Assembly (NCBI GenBank): GCA_001464765.1
Contig: LNDV01000038.1
Coordinates: forward strand, 145,572-209,571
Direction: 5' to 3'
DNA: 64,000 nucleotides
From: Betaproteobacteria bacterium Ga0077526
GTDB taxonomy: Bacteria; Pseudomonadota; Gammaproteobacteria; Burkholderiales; Ga0077523
The notes beneath the pieces were generated by a model. It was given only the letters and a program-made list of their open reading frames with translations, ran no database searches and was not told where the DNA came from. The number at the start of each line of letters is the position of its first letter. Position 1 is the first letter of the stretch. The position numbers and the translations under genes are program-made. This document shows, one piece after another, positions 1-8,393 of the stretch.

Positions 1-374
1 CGGAATGCCACGGTGTAGTGGCTGGGATCCTGACGCGAGCGAAGGATGGTCGCGGAGAAGCCGCTGGCGTCGTTCAGCGTTTGGGTGACTATCTCGAAAC
101 CGTTCGATTCCGCCAACTCACGGTTCATTGACTCCGTAAACCGAGTGGCGCCAGGCAGTATTGGCCTGTCTGGGCGCGCACCTGGGAGCATCTGGAGAAG
201 CTCGTTGTCTTGCAAACGACCGTTCACGCGAACTTGTGGCTCGAGATTGTTGCTTCCTGCTCGCAAGGCACTCGGGATGTCCGATGTGCGTTCCCCGGAG
301 AGGAGCGTGATATACGACTCGGCCGCAAACTGCTTGAGCAATGCCGCGTACAAGACCTGCGTTCGGGTACTCAT
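1..374 (-). CDS. N-terminal part of a lipase-like / calcium-binding-type protein (cut by window edge)
   Basis: The start ATG at 374 overlaps the stop of the upstream lipoprotein gene as ATGA, and the frame stays open to base 1 (124 codons visible), so the 3' end lies outside. The visible residues include SGFSATILR and HYTVAF at about residues 104-124. This resembles the 'GFSAT...YxxAfRGTE' start of large bacterial lipase / RTX-type hydrolases, but the catalytic serine region is not in the window. No signal peptide is seen. Coupling to the lipoprotein suggests a joint role. The family assignment is an inference from a short stretch; the reading frame itself is well supported by the overlap. 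Confidence 0.55.
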   Translation of the reverse strand, partial: MSTRTQVLYAALLKQFAAESYITLLSGERTSDIPSALRAGSNNLEPQVRVNGRLQDNELLQMLPGARPDRPILPGATRFTESMNRELAESNGFEIVTQTLNDASGFSATILRSRQDPSHYTVAF

Positions 375-1438
375 TCGCTGTAGGCCTTCCCTGACGGCTT
401 CGCAACCTTGGTGAGAAACCACAGCCCGAAGTCATGGTGCTTGTTTCTGCGCAGGATCTTTCCTGGACCCTCCACCGACATGTAGTCTGGGCAGACATTT
501 CCTCCGCCCCAACTGACACCTCCATCGGGTAGTTGACCTCCCAGGATGAACCCCCTGCGCAGACCAAGTAATTGGTTGGTTTTGAGGTCCACCACCGCGA
601 GTTCTCCACCCGCAATGCCAAGTTCTCGATCCATCGGGCGCCGGATGCCTCGCCACGTGAAGCCGATGGTGCTGACGATCGATTCGACCCACACCATTCT
701 CATCGTGTCGAATCGCCGCTGATCGAAGCCGTAATAGCGCTGGAATCGGCGTCCTGGGGACGGTTTCTCGCGAAGCGATCCGTCGCCGTTGAACGCCGGA
801 CGCGCGACGCCGGGATGCCACCCGCTCTCCAGATACGAGTAGCCAGGGAGTTCTCTGGTCCAGCGGTCCTTCGGCGCGAGGTAAGTGAACGCGATGTAGG
901 CCTCCTCCTCACCCAGCGTGTTGCCGTAGGGGTCCTCCACAATGTACCGATCCGCCATCGCGTAGTCCGTCTCGTGTTTGCGCGGGCGCACTTGGTAGAC
1001 CCCCTCCACCTCCACCGTCCGGTAGATGAACTCCCCCGCCTCCGCCTTGCACAGCGCCCTCCAGTACTCGACTGGCGTCATCCCCTCCCGGTAGACACTC
1101 TCCTTCGGCGCCTCCGGCCACTTCAGCGGCGGAACATCCCGGTACGGCCAGATCTCCGGGTTCTCGTTTCGGCGGAGCAGGAATCTCTGGCAGCGGCCGT
1201 CCCCACGCTCGCGGTTTCGACATTTCTCGTGCTCAGCCTCGTCATACATCTGCCCATACGTCTCCCCCAACGGATGTGGCTTGACCGGCCTACGTTTCTC
1301 TTCGATGAAGGCACCACAGCCAGCGAGAACAACGCAGAGACCCGAGACGGCAAGAGCCTGCAGCAACCGCGCAGTGGTCAACGCCAGGCGATGCGGGCCT
1401 CGCGAGAAGGAACATGGCGGGAGGGAATGGCGGGGCAT
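371..1438 (-). CDS. Large lipoprotein of unknown function
   Basis: A 355-residue protein with a hydrophobic signal segment ending in a lipobox (VVLAGC, Cys at about residue 41), so probably exported and lipidated. The ATG at 1438 is preceded by AAGGA six bases upstream; a TTG about 16 codons later would give a more typical signal-peptide length. The mature part is rich in charged and aromatic residues (for example WPYRDVPPLKWPEAP) with no domain I recognise. Its stop overlaps the start of the lipase-like gene by four bases, which predicts translational coupling. A lipoprotein paired with a lipase-like gene could be a partner or immunity protein; nothing in the sequence proves this. Confidence 0.75.
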   Translation of the reverse strand: MPRHSLPPCSFSRGPHRLALTTARLLQALAVSGLCVVLAGCGAFIEEKRRPVKPHPLGETYGQMYDEAEHEKCRNRERGDGRCQRFLLRRNENPEIWPYRDVPPLKWPEAPKESVYREGMTPVEYWRALCKAEAGEFIYRTVEVEGVYQVRPRKHETDYAMADRYIVEDPYGNTLGEEEAYIAFTYLAPKDRWTRELPGYSYLESGWHPGVARPAFNGDGSLREKPSPGRRFQRYYGFDQRRFDTMRMVWVESIVSTIGFTWRGIRRPMDRELGIAGGELAVVDLKTNQLLGLRRGFILGGQLPDGGVSWGGGNVCPDYMSVEGPGKILRRNKHHDFGLWFLTKVAKPSGKAYSE

Positions 1439-1993
1439 CGAAGGTCCTTGGTTTCGGGAGACCGGCGGAAAGGGGCGCCCTGCAAGTATCCTGCCGATCC
1501 GGGCACGGATCGAGGCCGGAGAAACCCCCGCGCGAACCCGGATCGCGATTCGGCACGATGCCCTTCAACCACCGAGGCGGGTGGCGACTTGCGCTACTGT
1601 GAACGGAGGGCGTTTCCCCGGTGCGCCCAGGGGGCATGCGGCACCAGTCGCGTAGCGTCAGAGGCGCCGACAGCGATGAGCATGGTGCGCGACCCGACCG
1701 AACTGCGCACTCGTCGGTTCGGCACTCATCGGGGCAAGCCCCCAGAGCCGAACCCGCGGCCGGATGCCCTCCCTGTGTCGGCGCGGGAATCGATCATGCT
1801 CCAGCAGCCCCAGGTCACGCCACGCGGCTTGACCACCATTCGAAACTGCGGGCGAGCGGGTGCGTAAGACGCGAAGCACCCGACCGGATGGACACCCGAG
1901 AAGACAGATTCGCGGCACGACAGGTGTCGGCCTTCTTGACATTCCAGTACGGACATCGGGCGCGGACGCTTTCCCGTCAATGAGTTCCGTCCC
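1439..1993. other. Spacer without a gene, upstream of the PEP-CTERM gene
   Basis: No convincing gene in this stretch: the open frames that cross it lack ribosome-binding sites and recognisable protein sequence. It holds one notable inverted repeat at 1914-1932 (CGACA-gg-TGTCG flanked by GGC/GCC), about 60-80 bases upstream of the sigma-54-like promoter, a normal distance for an enhancer site. A perfect -35-like TTGACA at 1936-1941 has no matching -10 box. Confidence 0.5.
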
Positions 1994-2009
1994 TGGTCCC
2001 GCGATTGCT
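1994..2009 (+). promoter_or_regulatory. Candidate sigma-54 promoter of the PEP-CTERM gene
   Basis: The sequence TGGTCCCGCGATTGCT has the invariant GG and GC dinucleotides exactly ten bases apart and a full TTGCT -12 element; the -24 element keeps TGG and one C of TGGCAC. The predicted start point near 2020 gives a 33-base leader to the ATG at 2053. PEP-CTERM genes in Proteobacteria have been linked to the PrsK/PrsR two-component system and RpoN, which fits. The match is partial, so this is a candidate. Confidence 0.5.
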
Positions 2010-2052
2010 GTCTCTCGGAGATTCCGACTCTTCCGGACAGAGGCCCCAACCG

Positions 2053-2871
2053 ATGAGACCGACCAGAACCCTCCTGACGCTCGCCCTCCTGTCCTTCGCC
2101 GCGTCCGCCCAGGCGGCAGATCCCGTCCCCGTCGCGACCTGGAGCTTCAACAACACGCTCGCCGCGGACGAAGCCGGCGTCCCGGCCCTCACCCCGATCG
2201 ATCCGCTGGGCAGCAACGGGTTCCTGCTGGACGATGTGTTCGGAGAGTCGCGCTGGGTATACCGGTTCGACGGCAACGCTTCCGACGTGACGGAGCAGGC
2301 CGGACTCGTCGTTTCCGCCGCAGGGCTGCTGGACAACGACGATGCCTATTCGGTCGACATCGTGTTCCAGTTCGAAGCGAATGAGGCTTCGTGGGAGAAC
2401 ATCTTAGGGGTCTCCAATCGCCAGAGCGACAACGCCTTCTATGTGTCGCCCGGCAATCAGCTCCAGGTCTGGCCGACTTCGACCGGGCCGTCTTTCTTCA
2501 CGTTCGGCGAATACCACCGCATCACGCTCACCAACCGGGGCAACGGCACGGTGACTGCCTATCTGGATGGCATCCTCCAGTTCGACCTCGACACCCAGTC
2601 GATGGATTTCAGCGCCTATGCCGCGGACAACCCGGAGCGACTGATCCATTTCTTCGCTGACAACGTCGCCGGTGGCGGTCAGTTCGAGTTCGCGGATGGG
2701 CGCGTCGCGCTGATTCGGCTCTATGACATCGAACTCACCGAGACGGAAGTCGGCGGTATCGATGTGCCACCGCCCCCGGTGCCGGAGCCCGGCACAATGG
2801 CACTGATGGGGGTCGGAGCCCTCGGGATTGCTGCGATGGTGCGGCGTCGCCGGGGAGCCACGTCGCACTGA
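2053..2871 (+). CDS. PEP-CTERM sorted extracellular protein with a LamG-like domain
   Basis: A 272-residue protein. A signal peptide (residues 1-18, cut after SAQA) is followed by a beta-rich region resembling a concanavalin-A-like (LamG) domain, residues about 23-235. The tail is a classic PEP-CTERM signal: VPEPGT, a hydrophobic segment and RRRR. Such proteins are exported and processed by an exosortase (not in this window), usually in exopolysaccharide-producing Gram-negative bacteria. The start at 2053 is chosen because it puts the signal peptide at the N-terminus; an in-frame upstream start at 2005 would overlap the sigma-54-like site. A strong terminator follows. The ligand of the lectin-like fold is unknown. 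Confidence 0.88.
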   Translation: MRPTRTLLTLALLSFAASAQAADPVPVATWSFNNTLAADEAGVPALTPIDPLGSNGFLLDDVFGESRWVYRFDGNASDVTEQAGLVVSAAGLLDNDDAYSVDIVFQFEANEASWENILGVSNRQSDNAFYVSPGNQLQVWPTSTGPSFFTFGEYHRITLTNRGNGTVTAYLDGILQFDLDTQSMDFSAYAADNPERLIHFFADNVAGGGQFEFADGRVALIRLYDIELTETEVGGIDVPPPPVPEPGTMALMGVGALGIAAMVRRRRGATSH

Positions 2872-2892
2872 GTCGGACTCGGTTCACGACCG

Positions 2893-2920
2893 AAACGGGG
2901 CGCCTTGGCGCCCCGTTTTC
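2893..2920 (+). terminator. Intrinsic terminator after the PEP-CTERM gene
   Basis: A 12-bp inverted repeat (2893-2904 with 2907-2918, GGGGCGCC core) runs into TTTTCTTTT. It lies 22 bases after the stop codon. The A-tract on the left arm could let it also serve the convergent minus-strand gene that ends at 2950. Confidence 0.85.
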
Positions 2921-2949
2921 TTTTGCGGCCCCCGCGACCCGTAGCTGCG

Positions 2950-3393
2950 CTACTTCACCTCGATGGTGGCGCGCATACCGGCCTCCGTGTGCGTTCGTGT
3001 GGACATCACGTCGTCGAATCGACCAGTTCGGATCGGGATAAACCACCATTCCGCGACTCCACCGGGTTTGAGTTCCATGCGACGTACGGGCCCGTACACC
3101 TCGGCAATCGGCGCCCCGTCCGGACCCACTACCATGACCTTCCGCGAGTACACCGCGTCAGCCAGACCCTGTGAACCGAAGTAATAGGCGTTGCGACTTG
3201 CGTTCTCCAGGCGCAATGCGTATAGCTTTCCGGTCTCGAAGCTGAGCGAGTCCGGCGAGAAGCGGTGCTCACCCTGCGCGTTTCCCAGCGTGAGGGTCAC
3301 GACGATCGGCTCCTGCTTCGTGAGGTCACCGGCGGCCTGGACACTGGCGGGTCCGGATGCAGCGAGGGCAATGGCTAGCAAAAGCGGTTTCAC
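2950..3393 (-). CDS. Exported cupredoxin-like protein
   Basis: A 147-residue protein with a signal peptide (to about residue 22, VQAAG) and a single beta-sandwich domain like those of copper-binding cupredoxins. The GTG start at 3393 is preceded by GGAGA. The C-terminal loop has THTEAGM, which matches the His-Met part of a type I copper site, but the usual Cys is missing, and the position of the first His reads YYFGSQ. Copper binding may therefore be altered or lost. It is a single gene, convergent with the PEP-CTERM gene. A general periplasmic cupredoxin-fold role is the safest call. Confidence 0.75.
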   Translation of the reverse strand: MKPLLLAIALAASGPASVQAAGDLTKQEPIVVTLTLGNAQGEHRFSPDSLSFETGKLYALRLENASRNAYYFGSQGLADAVYSRKVMVVGPDGAPIAEVYGPVRRMELKPGGVAEWWFIPIRTGRFDDVMSTRTHTEAGMRATIEVK

Positions 3394-3636
3394 GGGAAAG
3401 TCTCCGGGGTGAGGGATCGACTCGCATGCTCGTGGGATTCTCGCGGCGACCAGTTTCCAGACCGCCGCATGCTTTCGGAGTTCCCGATCGTGCGTCCCGG
3501 CGCACGTTTCGCCACGGCGCCATTTGCGATAATCGGCCCCCTCGTCCCGGAATTCCCGGGCGCCCCGCCGATCCATGCTTCGGTCCGCGGGCACGCACGG
3601 CCGGGCCCCATTTTCCCCACCTTGGAAACCACGACC

Positions 3637-4446
3637 ATGGCAGCAGACGTCATCGACTATCAGATCTTCGGCGAAGAGATGCAGTACGTGGAGATCGAGC
3701 TGGACCCCGGCGAGGCCGCGATCGGCGAGGCCGGTGGCATGTTCTACATGCAGGACGGCATCTCGCTGGACACCGTCTTCGGCGACGGCACCCAGCAGGG
3801 CGGCATCTTCGGCAAGCTGATGGGCGCCGGCAAGCGGCTGCTCACGGGCGAGTCGCTGTTCATGACCATCTATTCCAACACCGGTAACGGCAAGCGACGT
3901 CTGGCGTTTGCGGCGCCCTACCCCGGCACCATCATCCCCATCAACCTCGCCAAGATGGGCGGTCAGTTCATCTGCCAGAAGGATGCCTTCCTGTGCGCGG
4001 CGCGCGGCGTGTCCGTGGGCATCGCGTTCCAGAAGAAGCTGGGCGTCGGCTTCTTTGGCGGCGAGGGCTTCATCATGCAGAAGCTGGAAGGCGACGGCCT
4101 CGCATTCGTCCATGCTGGCGGCGCGCTCATGAAGAAGGAACTCGCCCCCGGCGAACTGCTGCGCGTGGACACCGGCTGTCTCGTGGGCCTGCAGCCCTCG
4201 GTGGACTACGACATCGAGTACGTGGGCAAGATCAAGACGGCGCTGTTCGGCGGCGAGGGGATGTTCTTCGCCACGCTCCGCGGCCCGGGCACGATCTGGC
4301 TGCAGTCGCTTCCGCTCTCGCGGCTTGCCAGCCGCATCTTCGCGGCGGCGCCCCAGATGGGCGGCTCCCGTGAGCAGGGCTCCATCCTGGGCGGCATGCT
4401 CGGCGGCGCGGCCCTCGGGGGCCTGCTCGGCGGCGACGACGAGTGA
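3637..4446 (+). CDS. AIM24 / TIGR00266 family protein
   Basis: A 269-residue cytoplasmic protein of the AIM24 (DUF124) family, a double beta-helix fold of unclear biochemical role, near full length for the family. Glycine-rich signatures (FFGGEGFIMQKLEG, about residues 139-152, and LFGGEGMFFATLRGPG) are typical. The C-terminus is a low-complexity Gly/Leu tail (GGMLGGAALGGLLGG). The stop overlaps the GTG of the M48 peptidase gene as GTGA, so the two are translationally coupled, and apt follows. Membrane or envelope maintenance has been suggested for relatives; the sequence alone does not settle it. Confidence 0.85.
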   Translation: MAADVIDYQIFGEEMQYVEIELDPGEAAIGEAGGMFYMQDGISLDTVFGDGTQQGGIFGKLMGAGKRLLTGESLFMTIYSNTGNGKRRLAFAAPYPGTIIPINLAKMGGQFICQKDAFLCAARGVSVGIAFQKKLGVGFFGGEGFIMQKLEGDGLAFVHAGGALMKKELAPGELLRVDTGCLVGLQPSVDYDIEYVGKIKTALFGGEGMFFATLRGPGTIWLQSLPLSRLASRIFAAAPQMGGSREQGSILGGMLGGAALGGLLGGDDE

Positions 4447-5528
4447 GCGACGCCGCAGGCATCGGATCGCGTTTCCGGGGCCGGCTGTTCGGTCCCGGCC
4501 TCGCGTCGGATGGCGTCGAGGTGCCTTTTTCCGCCTCGGCGCTCGGGCTCGCCATCGACCACGAACCGCCGGTCGACGTTCCGTCCTGGTCCGGCGTGCG
4601 CTGGCGGAACGGCGGTTTCAACAACTCGCAGCTGTTCTTGGAATGGCCGTCCGATGCAGGAGGCTATTCGCTCACGGTCTCCGACGAGTCGGCCAAGGCC
4701 GCCCTGCTTACGCACCTGAAGGCGGGGCAGCAGCACGTTCACACGGTCTCCCGAGGCACCCGACGGGCATCCATCGGCCTTCTGATCACCCTAGTGGGTG
4801 TGCCGCTCCTGCTGCTCGGGCTGTTTCTTTCGCAAACAGACCGAATCGTCGACTGGGCCGTGAGCCGTATCCCTGTGGACACCGAGATCAAGCTCGGACG
4901 CCAGGCGTTCGCGCAACACAAGGCCACGCTGTCCATCGAGGACGATCATCCGGCACTGCCCATGCTCCGCGAGCTGGGTCGCAAGCTCACACAGGGCTCG
5001 CCCTATCCCTACGAGTTCTACATCGCGAAGGACGCGACGGTGAATGCCTTTGCCATGCCGGGGGGCTTCGTCGTGTTCCACTCGGGGCTGCTCGCCAAGG
5101 CCGACAGTGCGGAGGAGGTGGCGGGAGTGCTCGCCCACGAGATCCAGCACGTCGAACGTCGCCACGGTCTGCGCGGTCTGGTGCATTCGGCCGGGTGGCA
5201 GGTGATCCTGTCGCTGGTACTCGGTGAGGCAGGGGCATCCATGGCCGGCACCTGGGCCGCGAACCTCGGGGCGCTGCAGTTTTCGCGCTCGCAGGAGAGC
5301 GAGGCGGATGCCCTCGGGGCCACACGACTGATGACCTTCCAGATCGACCCGCGTGGCATGGCCACGTTCTTCCGCAAGCTCGCGAGTGAAGGCTCCAACG
5401 TCCCCACGCTGCTATCCAGCCACCCAGCGAGCGAAGATCGTCTACGGGCGGTGGAGGCCATGGTGCCTGCCGGCACCACCTTTCCCGCCCTGCCCTATGA
5501 CTACGCCCGACTGAAGGGGTCGCCGTGA
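4443..5528 (+). CDS. M48-family zinc metallopeptidase, membrane anchored
   Basis: A 361-residue protein. Residues 1-95 form a soluble N-terminal region, one transmembrane helix lies at about 102-126 (LLITLVGVPLLLLGLFL), and the peptidase domain follows with the zinc motif HEIQH (about residue 233) and the distal glutamate in ESEAD. Family members degrade misfolded envelope proteins (HtpX, BepA, Oma1 types). GTG start within the AIM24 stop, and the stop overlaps the GTG of apt, giving a tightly coupled three-gene operon. The N-terminal part is not a family I recognise. Confidence 0.85.
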   Translation: MSDAAGIGSRFRGRLFGPGLASDGVEVPFSASALGLAIDHEPPVDVPSWSGVRWRNGGFNNSQLFLEWPSDAGGYSLTVSDESAKAALLTHLKAGQQHVHTVSRGTRRASIGLLITLVGVPLLLLGLFLSQTDRIVDWAVSRIPVDTEIKLGRQAFAQHKATLSIEDDHPALPMLRELGRKLTQGSPYPYEFYIAKDATVNAFAMPGGFVVFHSGLLAKADSAEEVAGVLAHEIQHVERRHGLRGLVHSAGWQVILSLVLGEAGASMAGTWAANLGALQFSRSQESEADALGATRLMTFQIDPRGMATFFRKLASEGSNVPTLLSSHPASEDRLRAVEAMVPAGTTFPALPYDYARLKGSP

Positions 5529-6058
5529 CGATCGATCTCGCCCGGTTCATCCGCACGATCCCCGACTACCCGAAGACCGGCATCCTGTTCCGGGATATCA
5601 CGACGCTTATCGCCGATGGTGCCGCGTTCCGCGAAACCATCGACCGCCTGGCCGCTCGCTGCGAGTCGCTGGGTGCCAGCAAGGTGGCGGCGATCGAGTC
5701 ACGCGGCTTTCTCTTCGGCGCGCCGCTGGCTGCAGCGCTCGGCATCGGCTTCGTGCCGATCCGCAAGCCGGGCAAGCTGCCGGGCAAGGTGATCGCGCAG
5801 GACTACAGCCTGGAGTACGGGCAGGATCGCGTGGAGATGCACGTCGACGTCATCGCGCCGGGGGAGAAGATCGTGCTGGTGGACGATCTGATCGCGACGG
5901 GCGGCACTGCGCTCGCGGCGCTCGCGCTCATCCGCAGCACCGGTGCCGTAGTGCAGGAATGCCTGTTCGTGGTGGAGCTTCCCGATCTCGAGGGCCGACA
6001 GCGCATCGAAAGCGAAGGCGTACCCGTCCATTCGCTGGTGCTTTTCGAAGGGCACTGA
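5525..6058 (+). CDS. apt: Adenine phosphoribosyltransferase
   Basis: Makes AMP from adenine and PRPP in purine salvage. The 177-residue length is normal. The PRPP-binding motif VLVDDLIATGGTA lies at about residues 117-129, the substrate-specificity segment ESRGFLFG at about 58-65, and the flexible loop KPGKLPG follows. GTG start overlapping the M48 stop; last gene of the operon. A 7-bp inverted repeat (6059-6065 with 6081-6087) follows the stop but has no T-run, so it is a weak terminator at best. Confidence 0.96.
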   Translation: MTIDLARFIRTIPDYPKTGILFRDITTLIADGAAFRETIDRLAARCESLGASKVAAIESRGFLFGAPLAAALGIGFVPIRKPGKLPGKVIAQDYSLEYGQDRVEMHVDVIAPGEKIVLVDDLIATGGTALAALALIRSTGAVVQECLFVVELPDLEGRQRIESEGVPVHSLVLFEGH

Positions 6059-6109
6059 CGGCCGGACCCGAATCGCAGGCCCGGCCGAGTTGCAGACGGG
6101 ACTGCGTGA

Positions 6110-6589
6110 TTACTTGAGGTCGTCCTTCACGGCGTCGAGCGACGCCTGGGCGCAGATGCCGTCCTGCTCCGCGGTCGCGCCGCTCACGCCGATCGCGCCG
6201 ATGTGCTCGCCGCTGCCGGTCTTGATGGGAATGCCGCCCTCGAAGGTCACGAGGCCGGGCACGTGGGCGATGCCGGGGATGCGCTGCGCGATCTCGCCGA
6301 GGAACTTGGAGGGGAACGGAAAGCTCGCGGAGGTATTGGCCTTCAATTGCGCGATCTGCACGCTGCCGAGGAAGGAGCCGTCCATCCGCTCGAAGTACTT
6401 GAGGTTCGCGCCGTCATCCAGGATGGCGATGTTCATGCGCCAGCCTTCGGCCTTGGCCTTGGCGACGCAGGCGGCTGCCATCTTGCGAGCCGTGTCGATG
6501 GTGAGGACGGTCTTCTTCTCCTGCGCGAACGCGGAGGACGAAGTCACGGCAGCGATGAGAAGCGAACCGGCGATGAGAGAGAATTTCAT
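6110..6589 (-). CDS. Exported GlcG/HbpS-like heme-binding-family protein
   Basis: A 159-residue protein with a clear signal peptide (cut near AFAQ) and one GlcG/HbpS (DUF336) domain. Typical signatures are MNIAILDDGANLKYFERMD and GAIGVSGATAEQDGICAQ. Members bind heme or cobalamin-like ligands or are fused to oxidoreductases; the substrate here is unknown. ATG at 6589 with GGAGA eight bases upstream. It stands alone, convergent with apt. Confidence 0.85.
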   Translation of the reverse strand: MKFSLIAGSLLIAAVTSSSAFAQEKKTVLTIDTARKMAAACVAKAKAEGWRMNIAILDDGANLKYFERMDGSFLGSVQIAQLKANTSASFPFPSKFLGEIAQRIPGIAHVPGLVTFEGGIPIKTGSGEHIGAIGVSGATAEQDGICAQASLDAVKDDLK

Positions 6590-6690
6590 GGGCGATCTCC
6601 GAAGACGTTGAGGACGAAGCGAGCCGACGGCTCGCGCGGGCTGCAACGATAACAGCATATGGTGGACAATCCGGCGACGACCTCGTTCGA

Positions 6691-7476
6691 TCACATTACG
6701 CCCAGGATCCAGCCCTCGCAGTTCGCCACGGCACGCTCTGCCTCGGTGAGGGGCGGCTCCCAGAACCGGCCGAGCGCATCGCGGGCTTCCATGTCCTGGA
6801 GCCAGCGGGCCACGGCATAGGCATCCTGCTCGTCGGCCGTCCGCCCTGCCCGCGGATAGCGGCGCCGCGACAGCGAGGGGTAGACCTCGGCGATCACCGA
6901 GACGTCCCCAGGGGGACGCCAGCCGTCGAACGGCCACCAGAACAGCCGGTCACCACAGGCCTGCCGCAGCCACCGCAGCCAGGGAAGCCCCGCGTGCGTG
7001 GAGGTGGCCACCGAACCCTGCACATCGAACTGGAACACACTCTTGGCGGAGGACGTCCACTGCTCGCACAGCCGGAACTCGGTGTTGCGGCCGGTTCGGC
7101 CAGCGAGGCCCGCAGCGGTTCCCTTGGTGCGTCCCTCGCGGACGTCGCGAACAGCTACGCCTGGGTCCGCCGTGGGCCAGTGGCGGCTGAAGTCATCGAG
7201 GAATTCCGGCCAAGCGTGCAGGCCAACGCGCCGGAAGTAGGCGATCGGAAAGGAGAACCCGTGGTCGACGCCGATAAGGACCCGCCGGTCGCCGGAAACG
7301 AGCTCCCGCAGATACCCGGCGAGGTCCCGTCGCGCCCAGTGCCGGCCGGTCCGGGGTGGTGTCCGTTCCGGCTCGCGGCCGGGCAGCGCAGAGTACATCT
7401 GCAGGCCGGGCAGTCGTGCTTCCGGATGCGCGGCGCCGGAGTAGTCGACACCCACGGTCAGATCGAACGATTTCAT
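6691..7476 (-). CDS. DUF429-like predicted nuclease-fold protein
   Basis: A 261-residue protein starting MKSFDLTVGVDYSGA. The acidic residue in the first strand (VGVDYSGA), VLIGVDHGFSF near residue 85, VIAEVYPS near 197 and DEQDAYAVARW near 217 follow the spacing of RNase H-like DUF429 proteins. The open frame extends upstream to 7749, but that part overlaps the folE start and shows no family similarity, so the ATG at 7476 is preferred. Catalytic function is unproven; the fold assignment rests on these motifs only. Confidence 0.65.
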   Translation of the reverse strand: MKSFDLTVGVDYSGAAHPEARLPGLQMYSALPGREPERTPPRTGRHWARRDLAGYLRELVSGDRRVLIGVDHGFSFPIAYFRRVGLHAWPEFLDDFSRHWPTADPGVAVRDVREGRTKGTAAGLAGRTGRNTEFRLCEQWTSSAKSVFQFDVQGSVATSTHAGLPWLRWLRQACGDRLFWWPFDGWRPPGDVSVIAEVYPSLSRRRYPRAGRTADEQDAYAVARWLQDMEARDALGRFWEPPLTEAERAVANCEGWILGVM

Positions 7477-7663
7477 GTGGAGCTGGTCTGTCCTGAGGTT
7501 GCCGGAGTGACCGCGGAAGACCTGGACAACCTGTGCATTCACGAAGATTGTCCAGGCGTCCCCGGATGGCAGGCGCGGTACTATCAGCCTATATTCCGAG
7601 ATCCAGTGCCCGTGGCCGGCGGATTCGTCCCCGGGCCGGTGCCGTCCCTCCCTGGAGACGCCG

Positions 7664-8386
7664 TTGAGCACAACCAATCGAATAGTGCCAGTTCCCTCGC
7701 CTGCTGAGTCCGCAGCGTCCAGCGCTTCGGCACGCATCCGGCGACGCATCGAGATTGCCGGGCATCGCTACCATGCCAACGACAACATCGCCAAGTTCAT
7801 CGAGGACCCGAAGGAACTCGACGCCCTCGAGGATGAAGTAGCGGAGCGCATGCAGGAAGTGCTGGAAGCGCTCGTCATCGACACGGTGAGCGACCACAAC
7901 ACGCAAGGCACCGCCCGTCGCGTAGCGCGCATGTTCCTGAACGAAGTGTTCCGCGGCCGTTACCAGGCTGCGCCCAACGTCACCGAGTTTCCGAACGTGG
8001 AGCGCGTCAACGAGCTGATGATGATCGGGCCGATCACGGTGCGCAGCGCGTGCTCGCACCATCTGGTTCCCATCATGGGCAAGCTGTGGATCGGCGTGCT
8101 GCCGAGCGAGCGATCCAACCTGATCGGCCTGTCCAAGTACGCGCGTCTCGCGGACTGGGTCCTGAGCCGCCCGCAGATCCAGGAAGAAGCCGTGATGCAG
8201 CTCGCGGACCTGCTGGAAACCCGTCTGGAACCCGATGGCCTGGCGATCGTGCTGGAGGCCGACCACTTCTGCATGCAGTGGCGCGGCGTGAAAGACGACA
8301 CGCAGATGACCAACAGCGTGATGCGAGGCGCTTTCCTCCACAACCCCGAGCTTCGACGCGAGTTCCTGCAACTGTTGCGTCGCTGA
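7664..8386 (+). CDS. folE: GTP cyclohydrolase I
   Basis: Converts GTP to dihydroneopterin triphosphate, the first step of tetrahydrofolate synthesis. 240 residues; zinc and active-site motifs include SACSHHLVP (about residue 129) and, near the end, HFCMQWRGVKD and TNSVMRG. The start is a TTG at 7664 with GGAGA five bases upstream; the next in-frame Met is well inside the conserved domain, so the TTG is well supported. The first 30 residues are a variable extension. It is convergent with the Bug-protein gene, only seven bases apart. Confidence 0.96.
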   Translation: MSTTNRIVPVPSPAESAASSASARIRRRIEIAGHRYHANDNIAKFIEDPKELDALEDEVAERMQEVLEALVIDTVSDHNTQGTARRVARMFLNEVFRGRYQAAPNVTEFPNVERVNELMMIGPITVRSACSHHLVPIMGKLWIGVLPSERSNLIGLSKYARLADWVLSRPQIQEEAVMQLADLLETRLEPDGLAIVLEADHFCMQWRGVKDDTQMTNSVMRGAFLHNPELRREFLQLLRR

Positions 8387-8393
8387 GCGAGCC

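Noticed and set aside
572..1867. 431-codon plus-strand open frame opposite the lipoprotein gene
   Set aside because: It mirrors the minus-strand lipoprotein for half its length, has no ribosome-binding site and encodes an Arg/Pro-rich sequence typical of GC-rich antisense frames.
1936..1941. Perfect TTGACA as a -35 box of the PEP-CTERM gene
   Set aside because: Nothing resembling a -10 box at 15-19 bases downstream; the sigma-54-like site is better placed.
6059..6087. 7-bp inverted repeat after apt as a terminator
   Set aside because: 15-base loop and no T-run in either direction; not enough to call a terminator.
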